DNA from: Chryseobacterium taichungense
GTDB lineage: Bacteria > Bacteroidota > Bacteroidia > Flavobacteriales > Weeksellaceae
Reading direction: 5' to 3'
DNA length: 64,000 bases
Assembly (NCBI RefSeq): GCF_900109935.1
Contig: NZ_FOBV01000004.1
Coordinates: forward strand, 186,001 to 250,000
Part shown: piece by piece, positions 18,050 to 26,524 of the stretch
How positions within the stretch are numbered: the stretch's first letter is position 1
How the letters are laid out: each line of letters starts with the position of its first letter
The notes under the pieces: generated by a model
What the model saw: only the letters and a program-made list of their open reading frames with translations
The model's database searches: none
What the model was told of the DNA's origin: nothing
Translations under genes and position numbers: made by a program

Positions 18050-19558
18050 ATGGAGATCATGTATTTAATAATAGGCTGTATCGCAGGAGGAATAATCGGA
18101 GCGATCATCCAATATTTTGCCTCGAAATCATCAATGATTTCAAGAAATTCTTTTGACGAGCTGAACAATCTTTACATCAGGACCCGTGCAGATCTTGAAA
18201 ATTCAAATCTCAAAATTCAGGAGTTGAATCAAAATATTATTGATGATAAAGAATTGAATCTGCAGCAGGCCGATCTAATGAATGATCTTAAAAATGAATT
18301 TTCCAAAATTTCGGCAGAATACGCTTCATTAAACACTCAATTCCTGGAGCAAAAACAACTGCATGCAAAACAAACGTCTCAAATCGAAAGTCTATTGACA
18401 GAAAAGCAATCTCTTTTTGCAAAAAACTCAGAACTTTCTGCCATCAATGAAAGCCTGCAGAAATCTCTTGAAACCCAAAAAGAAGAGATCACAAAAATTC
18501 AGGAAGAATCTAAATTACAGTTTGAGAATCTTGCGAATAAAATTCTTGAGGAAAAAGCAGAGAAATTCACCACTTTAAATCAGAATAATTTAAAAACTAT
18601 CCTTGAGCCTTTTCAGGAGAAAATAGCTGATTTAAAGAACCGAGTGAATGAAGCTTATGAAAAAGAAAATAAAGAACGTTTTTCTCTTGCGGAAAAAGTA
18701 AAGGAACTGGCAGAACTCAATCAACAAATATCCGAAGATGCAAAAAAGCTGACCCGTGCCTTAAAAGGAGAAAGCAAAACACAGGGCAACTGGGGTGAAA
18801 TGATTTTGGAAAGTATCCTGGAAAAATCCGGCCTTGTAAAGGGAAGGGAATATTTTCTGGAGCATGAACTTCGTGATGAAGACAACAAAGCTCTCTTCTC
18901 TGAATTCTCCGGCAAAAAAATGCGCCCTGACGCCGTTGTAAAATATCCGGATGAAAGAAATGTAATCATTGATTCTAAAGTTTCTCTCACAGCCTTCACG
19001 GAACTTGTGGATGAAACCGATCAGGATATTTACCAGATAAAGATTAATCAGCATTTGTCATCCATTAAAAATCATATCACCCAGCTTAGCCAGAAAGCAT
19101 ATGATGACTACGGAAAGTCACTGGATTTTGTAATGATGTTTATTCCGAGTGAGCCCGCTTACATTGCCGCCATGCAGGCAGACCAAAACCTTTGGAACTA
19201 TGCTTACGACAGACGAATTTTGCTGCTCAATCCAAGCAACCTGATCACCTCATTAAAACTGATTGCCGATCTCTGGAAACGTGAGTATCAGAACAGAAAC
19301 TCCATGGAAATTGCAGACCGAGGAGCCAGACTTTATGACAAGTTTGTAGGATTTGTCGATAATCTAGAAAAGGTCGGTAAGAATCTCGATCTGGCAAAGA
19401 ATGTATATAATGAAGCCTACAAACAGCTTTCTACAGGAAATGACAATCTTGTAATTCAGACACAAAAGCTAAGAGCCCTGGGAATAAAAAACAAAAAAGA
19501 TCTTCCTCAAAGCCTGATCGATAACGCGCAAACCTATCTGGATATCTCAGGTGAATAA
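18050..19558 (+). CDS. rmuC: DNA recombination protein RmuC
   Basis: A 502-residue protein with an N-terminal membrane anchor (YLIIGCIAGGIIGAIIQYF, 5-23), a long coiled coil (about 30-215) and the C-terminal RmuC domain (about 240-470) with GNWGEMILESILEKSGLVKG, RPDAVVKYPDERNVIIDSKV and FVMMFIPSEPAYIAAM. RmuC was found in E. coli as a suppressor of recombination at inverted repeats; the domain is nuclease-like. It is followed by a terminator and appears monocistronic. A second Met at residue 4 could also be the start. Confidence 0.93.
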   Translation: MEIMYLIIGCIAGGIIGAIIQYFASKSSMISRNSFDELNNLYIRTRADLENSNLKIQELNQNIIDDKELNLQQADLMNDLKNEFSKISAEYASLNTQFLEQKQLHAKQTSQIESLLTEKQSLFAKNSELSAINESLQKSLETQKEEITKIQEESKLQFENLANKILEEKAEKFTTLNQNNLKTILEPFQEKIADLKNRVNEAYEKENKERFSLAEKVKELAELNQQISEDAKKLTRALKGESKTQGNWGEMILESILEKSGLVKGREYFLEHELRDEDNKALFSEFSGKKMRPDAVVKYPDERNVIIDSKVSLTAFTELVDETDQDIYQIKINQHLSSIKNHITQLSQKAYDDYGKSLDFVMMFIPSEPAYIAAMQADQNLWNYAYDRRILLLNPSNLITSLKLIADLWKREYQNRNSMEIADRGARLYDKFVGFVDNLEKVGKNLDLAKNVYNEAYKQLSTGNDNLVIQTQKLRALGIKNKKDLPQSLIDNAQTYLDISGE

Positions 19559-19562
19559 ACTC

Positions 19563-19592
19563 ACTCCGCCCCAAAACCGGAGTTTTTCTTTT
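19563..19592 (+). terminator. Terminator behind rmuC
   Basis: ACTCCG (19563-19568) pairs with CGGAGT (19578-19583) around a 9-nt loop and is followed by a T-rich run. It begins within 5 nt of the rmuC stop. Confidence 0.8.
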
Positions 19593-19631
19593 CTAAATCT
19601 GATTTAAAAGTATCTTAAAGATAATTTTACA

Positions 19632-19639
19632 TAATTTTG
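19632..19639 (+). promoter_or_regulatory. -7 element directly before the SpoU-type methyltransferase gene
   Basis: TAATTTTG ends 4 nt before ATG 19644, the same geometry as at rmuC. The start codon would be at or very near the 5' end of the mRNA. No good -33 was seen. Confidence 0.5.
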
Positions 19640-19643
19640 TGGA

Positions 19644-20411
19644 ATGTTAATAGAAAGCTTTCAGAACGAAAAAGTAAAATATATCACCAAACTTCTTACG
19701 GACAACAGGTTTAGAAAAAAATCAGATGTTTTTGCCGTTGAAGGGCAGCAGGAAAACGAGCGTGCACAGACCTTCGGATTTGAACCTGTTGAATTTTTCA
19801 TCTGTGAAAATATCTTTCAGAAAGAAATACCAAAAGGGAAAATTCATTTCGTAAGTGAAAAAGTATATGAAAAAATAGCTTATCGTGGGAGTTCGGAAGG
19901 CATTATCGGTATTTACAATACAAAAACATCAGACCTTCTTTCTTTCGCTCCTAAAAAAGATTCTACCATCATTGTAGTTGAAGGTGTTGAAAAACCCGGC
20001 AATTTGGGGGCTATTTTAAGAAGCTGTGAAGCGTTCGGGATTGATGCACTAATTGTATCTGATGGAAAAACTGATTTCTACAACCCTAATGTTATACGTT
20101 CAAGTGTAGGTTGCCTTTTCGGAATGAATGTATTTCAGGCTGATAATGAGGAGACCATAGAGTTTCTTAACAAAAACGGATATCAAATCTATACGACCAT
20201 TATGGATGAAAGCTCACAGGATCTTTACACAAGAGATTTCAAAGAGAAATCCGCTGTTGTATTTGGAACGGAACATTCAGGCTTAAGTGAATTTTGGATA
20301 AATAAAGGAAAAAATACACTTATCCCAATGAGCGGAAGCATAGATTCCCTTAACCTGAGTAATGCGGTCGCGATTACCTGTTATGAAACGCTGAGACAGA
20401 AAAAATCATAA
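19644..20411 (+). CDS. TrmH/SpoU family RNA 2'-O-methyltransferase
   Basis: A 255-residue SPOUT enzyme. The N-terminal part (1-95) is the L30e-like substrate-binding domain found in rRNA methyltransferases (FAVEGQQENERA). The SpoU fold has all three motifs: EGVEKPGNLGAILRSCEAFG (the motif 1 arginine included), FGTEHSGLS, and MSGSIDSLNLSNAVAI that forms the trefoil knot. It should methylate a ribose in rRNA or tRNA using SAM; the target (for example G2251 of 23S rRNA or tRNA position 18) cannot be set from this sequence. It converges on a small lipoprotein gene. Confidence 0.9.
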   Translation: MLIESFQNEKVKYITKLLTDNRFRKKSDVFAVEGQQENERAQTFGFEPVEFFICENIFQKEIPKGKIHFVSEKVYEKIAYRGSSEGIIGIYNTKTSDLLSFAPKKDSTIIVVEGVEKPGNLGAILRSCEAFGIDALIVSDGKTDFYNPNVIRSSVGCLFGMNVFQADNEETIEFLNKNGYQIYTTIMDESSQDLYTRDFKEKSAVVFGTEHSGLSEFWINKGKNTLIPMSGSIDSLNLSNAVAITCYETLRQKKS

Positions 20412-20446
20412 TACAATCCACTATTGATGATATATAAGCATAAAAA

Positions 20447-20477
20447 AACCGCATCACTGGGTGAGCGGTTCTTTTAT
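20447..20477. terminator. Bidirectional terminator between methyltransferase and small lipoprotein genes
   Basis: AACCGC (20447-20452) and TCAC (20454-20457) pair with GTGA (20461-20464) and GCGGTT (20465-20470), leaving one bulged A and a 3-nt loop. An A-run precedes and a T-rich run follows, so it can act in both directions. Confidence 0.88.
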
Positions 20478-20494
20478 TTTAAAGCGTGCTTTAA

Positions 20495-20764
20495 TTATTT
20501 TTTAGCAGCGTCTTCTTTCTTAGCTTCAGCTTTAACTTCTTCTTTAGCTACTTTAGCATCAGCTTTAACTGAATCTTTAGCAGCATCAGCGTTAGCTTTT
20601 ACTGTATCTACAGTAGCGTTAGCTGTAGAATCGATAGCAGCAGTAGCTGAATCAGCTGTAGCGTTTACTGAATCAACAGATCCTTCAGTAGTGTTAGCTT
20701 CAGTTTTTTTACAAGCAACTAGAGAGATTGCAGCGATAGCAGCTACGAATAATGACTTTTTCAT
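20495..20764 (-). CDS. Small Ala/Lys/Asp-rich lipoprotein
   Basis: An 89-residue protein with a lipobox (ISLVAC, Cys18) followed by a low-complexity body made almost wholly of Ala, Asp, Ser, Thr, Val, Lys and Glu, with repeats such as DSATAAIDSTANATVD and DAAKDSVKADAKVAKEE. The second half is likely a charged helix or coiled coil, as in cell-envelope spacer lipoproteins. No named family was recognised. Because of its composition the opposite strand is also fully open. It is divergent from the gene at 20949; a TACCTTTG -7 element lies at 20835-20842 on the minus strand. Confidence 0.82.
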   Translation of the reverse strand: MKKSLFVAAIAAISLVACKKTEANTTEGSVDSVNATADSATAAIDSTANATVDTVKANADAAKDSVKADAKVAKEEVKAEAKKEDAAKK

Positions 20765-20834
20765 AATAAATTAAATTTAATTTTGTTAATATTGTTTTAT
20801 AAAATCTTTTCTCTGTTCGGTTATTTGAACAAGA

Positions 20835-20888
20835 CAAAGGTATAGCAGATAGAAAATTTGTTTATGAAAAATAATTGTAATACCTTTG
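20835..20888. promoter_or_regulatory. Divergent promoter region with mirrored -7 elements
   Basis: The plus-strand promoter is TTTG (20857-20860), 20 nt, TACCTTTG (20881-20888) and drives the gene at 20949. The minus strand carries the identical octamer TACCTTTG at 20835-20842 facing the small lipoprotein gene, without a good -33. The two octamers form an inverted repeat spaced by 38 nt. Confidence 0.7.
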
Positions 20889-20948
20889 TAAAACAGTTTT
20901 ACAAATAAATACAACTGATAATCAATAATTTAATTATTTTAAAATAAA

Positions 20949-22112
20949 TTGACGGATTTAGATCTATTACATTTTGAGCAGCTGAAAAAGGATGTACAGG
21001 CTCAATATTTGAAAGAATACACCCCTTCCTATGATGAAATTTCAAAATGGAAGGGAATTGATATCATCTATTTTCAGGAAGATCTTCGTAAAAAGGCTAA
21101 AGGAAACATTAGCGAAAAATCTTTTTACACCTATTTTAAAAACTCACCTGTTACAAAACTTCCCCGTATTGATATGCTCAATTTATTGAGTATTTATGCG
21201 GGTTACGATTCCTGGTACGAATTTAAAAAACAACATCTTTTTGCAGATGAATTGCTGCAGAATGATGAAGAGCTGAGCGAGGAAGAGCTTCAGGAAATTC
21301 AAAAGACAGTTTCTTCGGCTCCTATCCTTCCCGATAACGACATTTTACTTAAAAAACAGGAAATAAACACACAGGAAAATACAGATTTACAAAAATCAAT
21401 TACTGAAAATCAATCAATTAATCAAAATAAAGAAAAATCAGTAACTACAAATCCGGGACAGGTAAAATCTAAAAAAAACTTCATCAAAAAAAATGTTTGG
21501 GTTATTGTAACTTCGGTTTTGGTTGTCCTCACTGGTCTTTTAGGTTTCAAAGATGCTCTTTTTTCAAAAACCTACAAATATTGTTTTACGGATGCAGATA
21601 GAGGAGTTGGTGTTGTGAATACATTAGAAATAAAAGTAATTAAGGAAAATGAATCTCCTATTCTTTATAAAATAAAACCTGGAGAATGTTTTTATTACTC
21701 TACGAAGGATAAAAACCTGAAAATGCAGATCAGCTCACCATTCTATGAGTATTTAGAAATCAACCGTAGTCTCGAAAACGCACCAGATGAGGAAATTATC
21801 GAGCTGAAACCGGATGATTACAAAATGGCAGCGTATTATTTCTCTATTAAAGATGCCAATGGTGATCCTGAAGAGCTTAAAAGAAAAAGAAACCAGCTTG
21901 AAAGCCTTATAAGCAGCAATGCTGTCATTTATCAGATATATGACAATAATATCTACGGCATAGAAAGACTAGATAAACAGAAATATATTACACTGGTAAC
22001 AACCCCAACCACTTCACTGAAGAATTTAAGTGTAATAGAAATGAAAAAAGATAACAACGGAAAAATCATCTCCATCAAATTTAAAATTGCAACAGATGAA
22101 AAGAATAAATAA
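20949..22112 (+). CDS. Single-pass membrane protein with N-terminal helical domain, TTG start
   Basis: A 387-residue protein. Residues 1-97 form a conserved-looking helical domain (WKGIDIIYFQEDLRKKAKG, then FYTYFKNSPVTKLPRIDMLN and YDSWYEFK) that I associate with Bacteroidota signalling or regulatory proteins, from memory only. A polar linker (100-180) leads to one membrane helix (183-200) and a periplasmic C-terminal domain of about 180 residues. This layout (cytoplasmic domain, one helix, outer domain) resembles a transmembrane sensor or anti-sigma-like protein. No ATG fits the start; TTG 20949 is used. It overlaps the next gene by 17 nt. Confidence 0.78.
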   Translation: MTDLDLLHFEQLKKDVQAQYLKEYTPSYDEISKWKGIDIIYFQEDLRKKAKGNISEKSFYTYFKNSPVTKLPRIDMLNLLSIYAGYDSWYEFKKQHLFADELLQNDEELSEEELQEIQKTVSSAPILPDNDILLKKQEINTQENTDLQKSITENQSINQNKEKSVTTNPGQVKSKKNFIKKNVWVIVTSVLVVLTGLLGFKDALFSKTYKYCFTDADRGVGVVNTLEIKVIKENESPILYKIKPGECFYYSTKDKNLKMQISSPFYEYLEINRSLENAPDEEIIELKPDDYKMAAYYFSIKDANGDPEELKRKRNQLESLISSNAVIYQIYDNNIYGIERLDKQKYITLVTTPTTSLKNLSVIEMKKDNNGKIISIKFKIATDEKNK

Positions 22113-22680
22113 CTTTTTAATTTTTACTTTATTGCTTCTCGCATTTGTTTCCTGCAACAATAAAAAAACGGAAATCAGTGATCTGGATAAACTCCGAAAC
22201 AGCAATAATACCAAAACATATCCTGCCGTACAGATGGACAGTGCGCAAGCAATCAACTACATCACCAAACAAAAGGTACAGGAACTTCTTGATCTTTCAA
22301 CGCTATACCTATCGGGAAACAAAAATACTGAAATAGATACCCTGATTTTTTCCCAGATGCAAAGCTATTTTCATAAGCCTGACAGTGCAACATTCAAAAA
22401 TCTCTTTCGTGAACTCGACAGCCTGAAAGTAAAAAGCGTAAAGGTAAATAACCTCGAAGTCTACAAAGACATCCAAAATCAGGACACCTTGGATTTTGCA
22501 AAATTCAATGTGGAATATTTTGACAACAAGAATAAATCATTGGGAACATTCGAGAAAAATGCACAATACATTCTTGTTTCTACGCCTAATACGAAAAAAG
22601 AATTCAAATTTTTCTTTCTGAATTTTTATTCCAATCCTTTATTGAAGAAAGACAGTACATCTGTAGGAGTTACCAGATAA
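22096..22680 (+). CDS. Lipoprotein of unknown function
   Basis: A 194-residue protein with a clear lipoprotein signal peptide (LLLLAFVSC, Cys17 or so) and a polar body. ATG 22096 is chosen over an upstream TTG because it begins the signal peptide (MKRINNFLIF). It overlaps the preceding membrane-protein gene by 17 nt, so the two probably work together. Its last 55 nt overlap the 3' end of the folate cyclo-ligase gene on the other strand, with no room for a separate terminator. No family was recognised. Confidence 0.78.
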   Translation: MKRINNFLIFTLLLLAFVSCNNKKTEISDLDKLRNSNNTKTYPAVQMDSAQAINYITKQKVQELLDLSTLYLSGNKNTEIDTLIFSQMQSYFHKPDSATFKNLFRELDSLKVKSVKVNNLEVYKDIQNQDTLDFAKFNVEYFDNKNKSLGTFEKNAQYILVSTPNTKKEFKFFFLNFYSNPLLKKDSTSVGVTR

Positions 22681-23204
22681 TCCAACGGAATATCGTTCTC
22701 CCAAACATCATCGATATTTTCATCGGGGTTAAAGTAATTGACTCCGATTTTTTTTGATTCTTTAGAGATACTTTCAAAAAAACCGTCATAAAAGCCTTTG
22801 CCATATCCTACTCTGTTGCCATTTTTATCAGCATAAAGCAATGGTGTAATGATATAATCGAAATCTAAAACTCCGGAATTTTCATTCGAAACAGGCTCTG
22901 AAATATTCCACTGATTAAATTCAAATTTTGTATTATTAAAAATTTCTACCGAAATCAGCTTTGTATCCACTATTTTAGGAACAAAAACACTGATATTCCG
23001 GCTGAAAAAATAATCAATAAACAACTGCGTATCAATTTCTTTGAATTTAGCAATTGGGATAAATAGGTGAATTTTGTCTCCTGAAGCAGGTTTAAAATAT
23101 TCAACAAAATTTTTGAAAATAGCTTCGGATAACAAGAAAGCCTCATCATCTGACAAGGCTTTTCTTTTTTGCATATATTTTTTTCTAAGCTCCGCTTTTA
23201 GCAT
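22626..23204 (-). CDS. 5-formyltetrahydrofolate cyclo-ligase
   Basis: A 192-residue enzyme that converts 5-formyl-THF with ATP to 5,10-methenyl-THF and returns the stored folate to the one-carbon pool. Family marks are the N-terminal AELRKKYMQKRKALS, the central FVPKIVD and the ATP/folate site GNRVGYGKGFYDGFF. It is the second gene of a pair with trhO (3 nt between). Its C-terminal 18 codons overlap the convergent lipoprotein gene. The E. coli homologue is ygfA (fau). Confidence 0.93.
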   Translation of the reverse strand: MLKAELRKKYMQKRKALSDDEAFLLSEAIFKNFVEYFKPASGDKIHLFIPIAKFKEIDTQLFIDYFFSRNISVFVPKIVDTKLISVEIFNNTKFEFNQWNISEPVSNENSGVLDFDYIITPLLYADKNGNRVGYGKGFYDGFFESISKESKKIGVNYFNPDENIDDVWENDIPLDYLVTPTDVLSFFNKGLE

Positions 23205-23207
23205 GAC

Positions 23208-24575
23208 TTATGCGTTTTCGGTGTCAAGAATTTTATATAATTTATCAGAAAGACGTACTCTGAAAGGCAACTCGAAAGTAATCTGCTCTCCTGGTTTTGC
23301 CACATCGCTAAAGCTACCATTCACAAAAATCTGTGACACTGTAACTTCCTGATCTCCTGTTGTCGGCCCGGAAATCAAAACTTTATCTCCCACAGAAAGC
23401 TCATTATTTTCAATTAAAAACTGAGCAATTTTAGATTTTGAGAAATAATGCTCTGCTTTTCCGACCAACGTCTTTTTAACTTTGATTTTCTGACGGATAT
23501 CCTTTATTTCAGCTTTTGCTAAGGGCTTATCTGGCAAATCACCGGATTTTTTGAATTTTAAAGCTTCAGATTTTCCTTTTCTGAAAACTTTATTTCCAAC
23601 CTGAAGGCCTTTTCTTAGCTCAACCTGTTCTTCCCATGGCAAATGGATAATGCCCTGACATTCCGTTGAACAACAGTTTTCCATTGCAGCTTTACATTCA
23701 TCGCACTGGATAAATAAGAGATGACAGGCATCATTTGCACAATTGGTATGATTGTCACACGGTTTTCCACACTGGTGACACTGGGCAATAATATCGTCGG
23801 TAATTCTTTCTCCTAACCGGTGATCGAACACAAAGTTTTTACCAATAAATTTACTTGCTATTCCTTCCTCTTTAATCTGTCTGGTATATTCAATAATTCC
23901 ACCTTCCAGCTGGAAAACATTTTTAAAACCCTGGTGTTTGAAGTAAGCACTTGCCTTTTCGCAACGAATTCCACCGGTACAGTACATAAGAAGGTTTTTA
24001 TCTTCTTTGAAATCCTGCAATTGTTCATTAATAATAGGCAAACTTTCTCTGAAGTTTTCAACATCAGGAGTAATAGCGCCTTCAAAGTGCCCTACTTCAC
24101 TTTCGTAGTGATTTCTAAAGTCTACAACAATTGTGTTAGGATCTTCAAGCAGGTCATTAAATTCTTTAGCTTTTAAATGAACACCTTTATTGGTAACGTC
24201 AAAAGTTTCATCGTTCAATCCATCGGCAACGATTTTGTTTCTGACTTTAATTGTTAGTTTTAAAAATGAATGATTATCCTGCTCTACCGCTACATTGAGG
24301 CGAATACCTTTCATAAAATCGTACACTTCCAGAGTGTCGCGAAATGCCTCAAATTGATCTGCAGGAACACTCATCTGTGCATTGATTCCTTCATGTGCTA
24401 CATATATACGGCCAAGCGCATCAAGGGCGTTCCAGGCTATAAATAAATCGTCACGAAATTTTTTGGGATCTTCAATTTTGGCATACGCATAGAAAGATAA
24501 TGTAAGGCGCTCTTTTCCGGCCTCATCTATAAGTCGAGCTCTTTCTTCTGCGCTTAAGGTGTTGTACAGTTGCAT
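23208..24575 (-). CDS. trhO: Rhodanese-related tRNA uridine(34) hydroxylase TrhO, with Cys-rich C-terminal extension
   Basis: A 455-residue member of the TrhO (YceA, UPF0176) family, which performs oxygen-dependent 5-hydroxylation of uridine 34 in tRNA. It has the N-terminal ferredoxin-like domain (1-120) and the rhodanese domain (about 140-235) with active loop CTGGIRC (Cys199 and Cys205). A zinc-finger-like stretch follows (about 268-312, with CHQCGKPC, CANDACH, CDECKAA and CCSTECQ). Residues beyond about 320 add a further domain that the roughly 350-residue E. coli protein lacks; it looks like a small beta-rich fold ending in an EF-P-like or PUA-like segment, by eye only. A TATATTTG -7 element lies at 24608-24615. 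Confidence 0.92.
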   Translation of the reverse strand: MQLYNTLSAEERARLIDEAGKERLTLSFYAYAKIEDPKKFRDDLFIAWNALDALGRIYVAHEGINAQMSVPADQFEAFRDTLEVYDFMKGIRLNVAVEQDNHSFLKLTIKVRNKIVADGLNDETFDVTNKGVHLKAKEFNDLLEDPNTIVVDFRNHYESEVGHFEGAITPDVENFRESLPIINEQLQDFKEDKNLLMYCTGGIRCEKASAYFKHQGFKNVFQLEGGIIEYTRQIKEEGIASKFIGKNFVFDHRLGERITDDIIAQCHQCGKPCDNHTNCANDACHLLFIQCDECKAAMENCCSTECQGIIHLPWEEQVELRKGLQVGNKVFRKGKSEALKFKKSGDLPDKPLAKAEIKDIRQKIKVKKTLVGKAEHYFSKSKIAQFLIENNELSVGDKVLISGPTTGDQEVTVSQIFVNGSFSDVAKPGEQITFELPFRVRLSDKLYKILDTENA

Positions 24576-24926
24576 GCTATAAACGTTTTAAGTGAGAAAA
24601 ATTTTTGCAAATATAATTATTTTTGATGTAATCAGAAATAAGATTATTAAATCCAAAACCGGAACCATAGTTTTTGTAGTCCTATGATTTTTAACTTTAT
24701 GACAATATAAACATCAATATGTCATAATGTCATTAAGTTTTTTTTAATCTTAGTTAATTGAGATTTTAAAATTTATTGTATAATATATAAATTATTCCAA
24801 TTGCTGTTAAATTTTAGTTAAAACTGAAACAATTAATACCAAGTGCATACCTATTTAGCATTAAATTTGTTTACAATAAAACGATAAGTTAATCAATAAA
24901 TAAAAACAATAAAGAAAAGATATACA
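24576..24926. other. Divergent intergenic region trhO / htrA
   Basis: This 351-nt AT-rich spacer holds a -7 element for trhO (TATATTTG, minus strand, 24608-24615) and one for htrA (TAAATTTG, plus strand, 24862-24869). Between them an inverted repeat TTATGACA (24697-24704) / TGTCATAA (24720-24727) is followed at once by another TGTCAT, which could be an operator. No gene was found. Confidence 0.6.
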
Positions 24927-26459
24927 ATGAAGAGTACTTTAAAAAAACTATTACCATTTGCCGTAGTAGGAGTTATTTCAGGAGCTACTACCGTTGGAAC
25001 ACTACAATATTTCAACCACGATTCCAACAGTCCGGACCAGTCCTATTTTACAAAATCGGCACCCAATGTCAGTTTTGCAGGGATGAATTCTGCTGCCGTC
25101 GGGGATGATTTTGTAAAAGCTGCTAAGACAACAGTTCCTGCCGTGGTTACTATTAAAAATTATCAGTCCAGATCTGGAAACCGCGCATCTGAACAGGATC
25201 TTTTTGACTTCTTTTTTGGAGATCCGTTTGGAGGAAGGGGCCAGCAAAGACAAAGACAGCAACAACAGGCTCCGGACAATATGCCTTCAGGAATGGGATC
25301 GGGTGTGATCATTTCTCCTGATGGTTATATTATTTCAAATAATCACGTGGTGGCTGGCGCCAATAAGCTGGAAGTTGTTTTAAGCAACAAAAAATCTTAT
25401 ATCGCCACATTGGTTGGCACAGATCCAAACACAGATATTTCACTGTTAAAAATTGAAGAAAAAGGTCTTCCTTATTTAAATTTTGCCAATTCTGACAACA
25501 TTGAGGTAGGCCAATGGGTACTTGCTGTCGGAAATCCATTGGGACTTAATTCTACTGTTACAGCGGGTATTGTTTCAGCGAAAGGGAGAGGTATCGGAAT
25601 TTTAAGCTCACAAGGGAAAGCGGCTAATCCTATTGAAAGCTTCATTCAAACCGATGCGGCGATCAATCCCGGAAACTCAGGAGGTGCACTTGTGAATACG
25701 AACGGAGATCTGATTGGTATTAATTCAGCGATTCAGTCTACAACAGGATATTATCAGGGATATGGATTTGCGGTTCCTTCAAATTTAGCACGTAAGATTA
25801 TTGAGGATATCAAAAAATTCGGTATTGTACAAAGAGGATTCCTTGGGGTACAGTCTTTAGATTTATCCAATGATATGCAGGTAGCTGCTTATAACAGAGA
25901 GAAAAAAGCCAATATTAAAGCGGGCTCTGGAGTGTATGTAACTGGTTTTGGAGATAACAGTGGCGCTGAAGATGCAGGATTAAAATCTGGCGACATCATT
26001 ACAAAAATTGACAATACAGTAGTCACTGATTTTGCAGATTTATCTGTTGCCATTGGCAGCAAACGTCCTGGAGATAAAGTGGCTGTAACTTATTTGAGAA
26101 ATGGTAAAGAAAATACTGCAACCGTTACATTGAGAGACCAGAAAGGTGGAACCAGCACGAGAACAAAGGCTGACCTTAGTGTAACTGAAAAAATTGGGGC
26201 AGAATTTGAACCGCTTAGCGACAGAATTAAAACAAACTTTGGTCTAAGTAGTGGGGTTACCGCTAAAAATGTTTCAGAAGGTGGTGAGATTGCTAAGATT
26301 GGAATTGTAGACGAATACATTATAATGGAAATTAATGGTAAGCCTGTTAATTCACAAAAAGATGTTGAAAAGATTCTTGACAAATACTCAGGAAATGTAT
26401 CGGTAAAATTCGTGGATGGATATGGCCAAATTTATACTAGAGGATTCAAAATGCCTTAA
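24927..26459 (+). CDS. htrA: Do-type periplasmic serine endopeptidase (HtrA/DegP)
   Basis: A 510-residue protease-chaperone of the periplasm that degrades misfolded envelope proteins. A signal anchor (about 5-25) is followed by the trypsin-like domain with the triad His140 (IISNNHVV), Asp170 (TDPNTDISLL) and Ser251 (NPGNSGGALV). Two PDZ domains follow (about 305-400 and 415-505). A Gln/Arg-rich insert at 103-116 lies in the LA-loop region, which controls oligomer state in DegP. It has its own promoter region and a strong terminator. Confidence 0.95.
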   Translation: MKSTLKKLLPFAVVGVISGATTVGTLQYFNHDSNSPDQSYFTKSAPNVSFAGMNSAAVGDDFVKAAKTTVPAVVTIKNYQSRSGNRASEQDLFDFFFGDPFGGRGQQRQRQQQQAPDNMPSGMGSGVIISPDGYIISNNHVVAGANKLEVVLSNKKSYIATLVGTDPNTDISLLKIEEKGLPYLNFANSDNIEVGQWVLAVGNPLGLNSTVTAGIVSAKGRGIGILSSQGKAANPIESFIQTDAAINPGNSGGALVNTNGDLIGINSAIQSTTGYYQGYGFAVPSNLARKIIEDIKKFGIVQRGFLGVQSLDLSNDMQVAAYNREKKANIKAGSGVYVTGFGDNSGAEDAGLKSGDIITKIDNTVVTDFADLSVAIGSKRPGDKVAVTYLRNGKENTATVTLRDQKGGTSTRTKADLSVTEKIGAEFEPLSDRIKTNFGLSSGVTAKNVSEGGEIAKIGIVDEYIIMEINGKPVNSQKDVEKILDKYSGNVSVKFVDGYGQIYTRGFKMP

Positions 26460-26485
26460 GATATCAACTTAACTTTCATATCAAC

Positions 26486-26520
26486 AAAAAATCGCTGCAG
26501 TCTTGCAGCGATTTTTATTT
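26486..26520. terminator. Bidirectional terminator behind htrA
   Basis: ATCGCTGCA (26491-26499) pairs perfectly with TGCAGCGAT (26504-26512) around a GTCT loop and is extended by flanking A and T runs to about 13 bp. It separates htrA from the convergent membrane-protein gene. Confidence 0.92.
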
Positions 26521-26524
26521 TAAT

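Noticed and set aside
20424..20774. 116-codon Ala/Ser-rich frame on the plus strand opposite the small lipoprotein
   Set aside because: It is the reverse of the low-complexity Ala/Lys/Asp lipoprotein, whose signal peptide and promoter element support the minus strand. It also spans the terminator hairpin.
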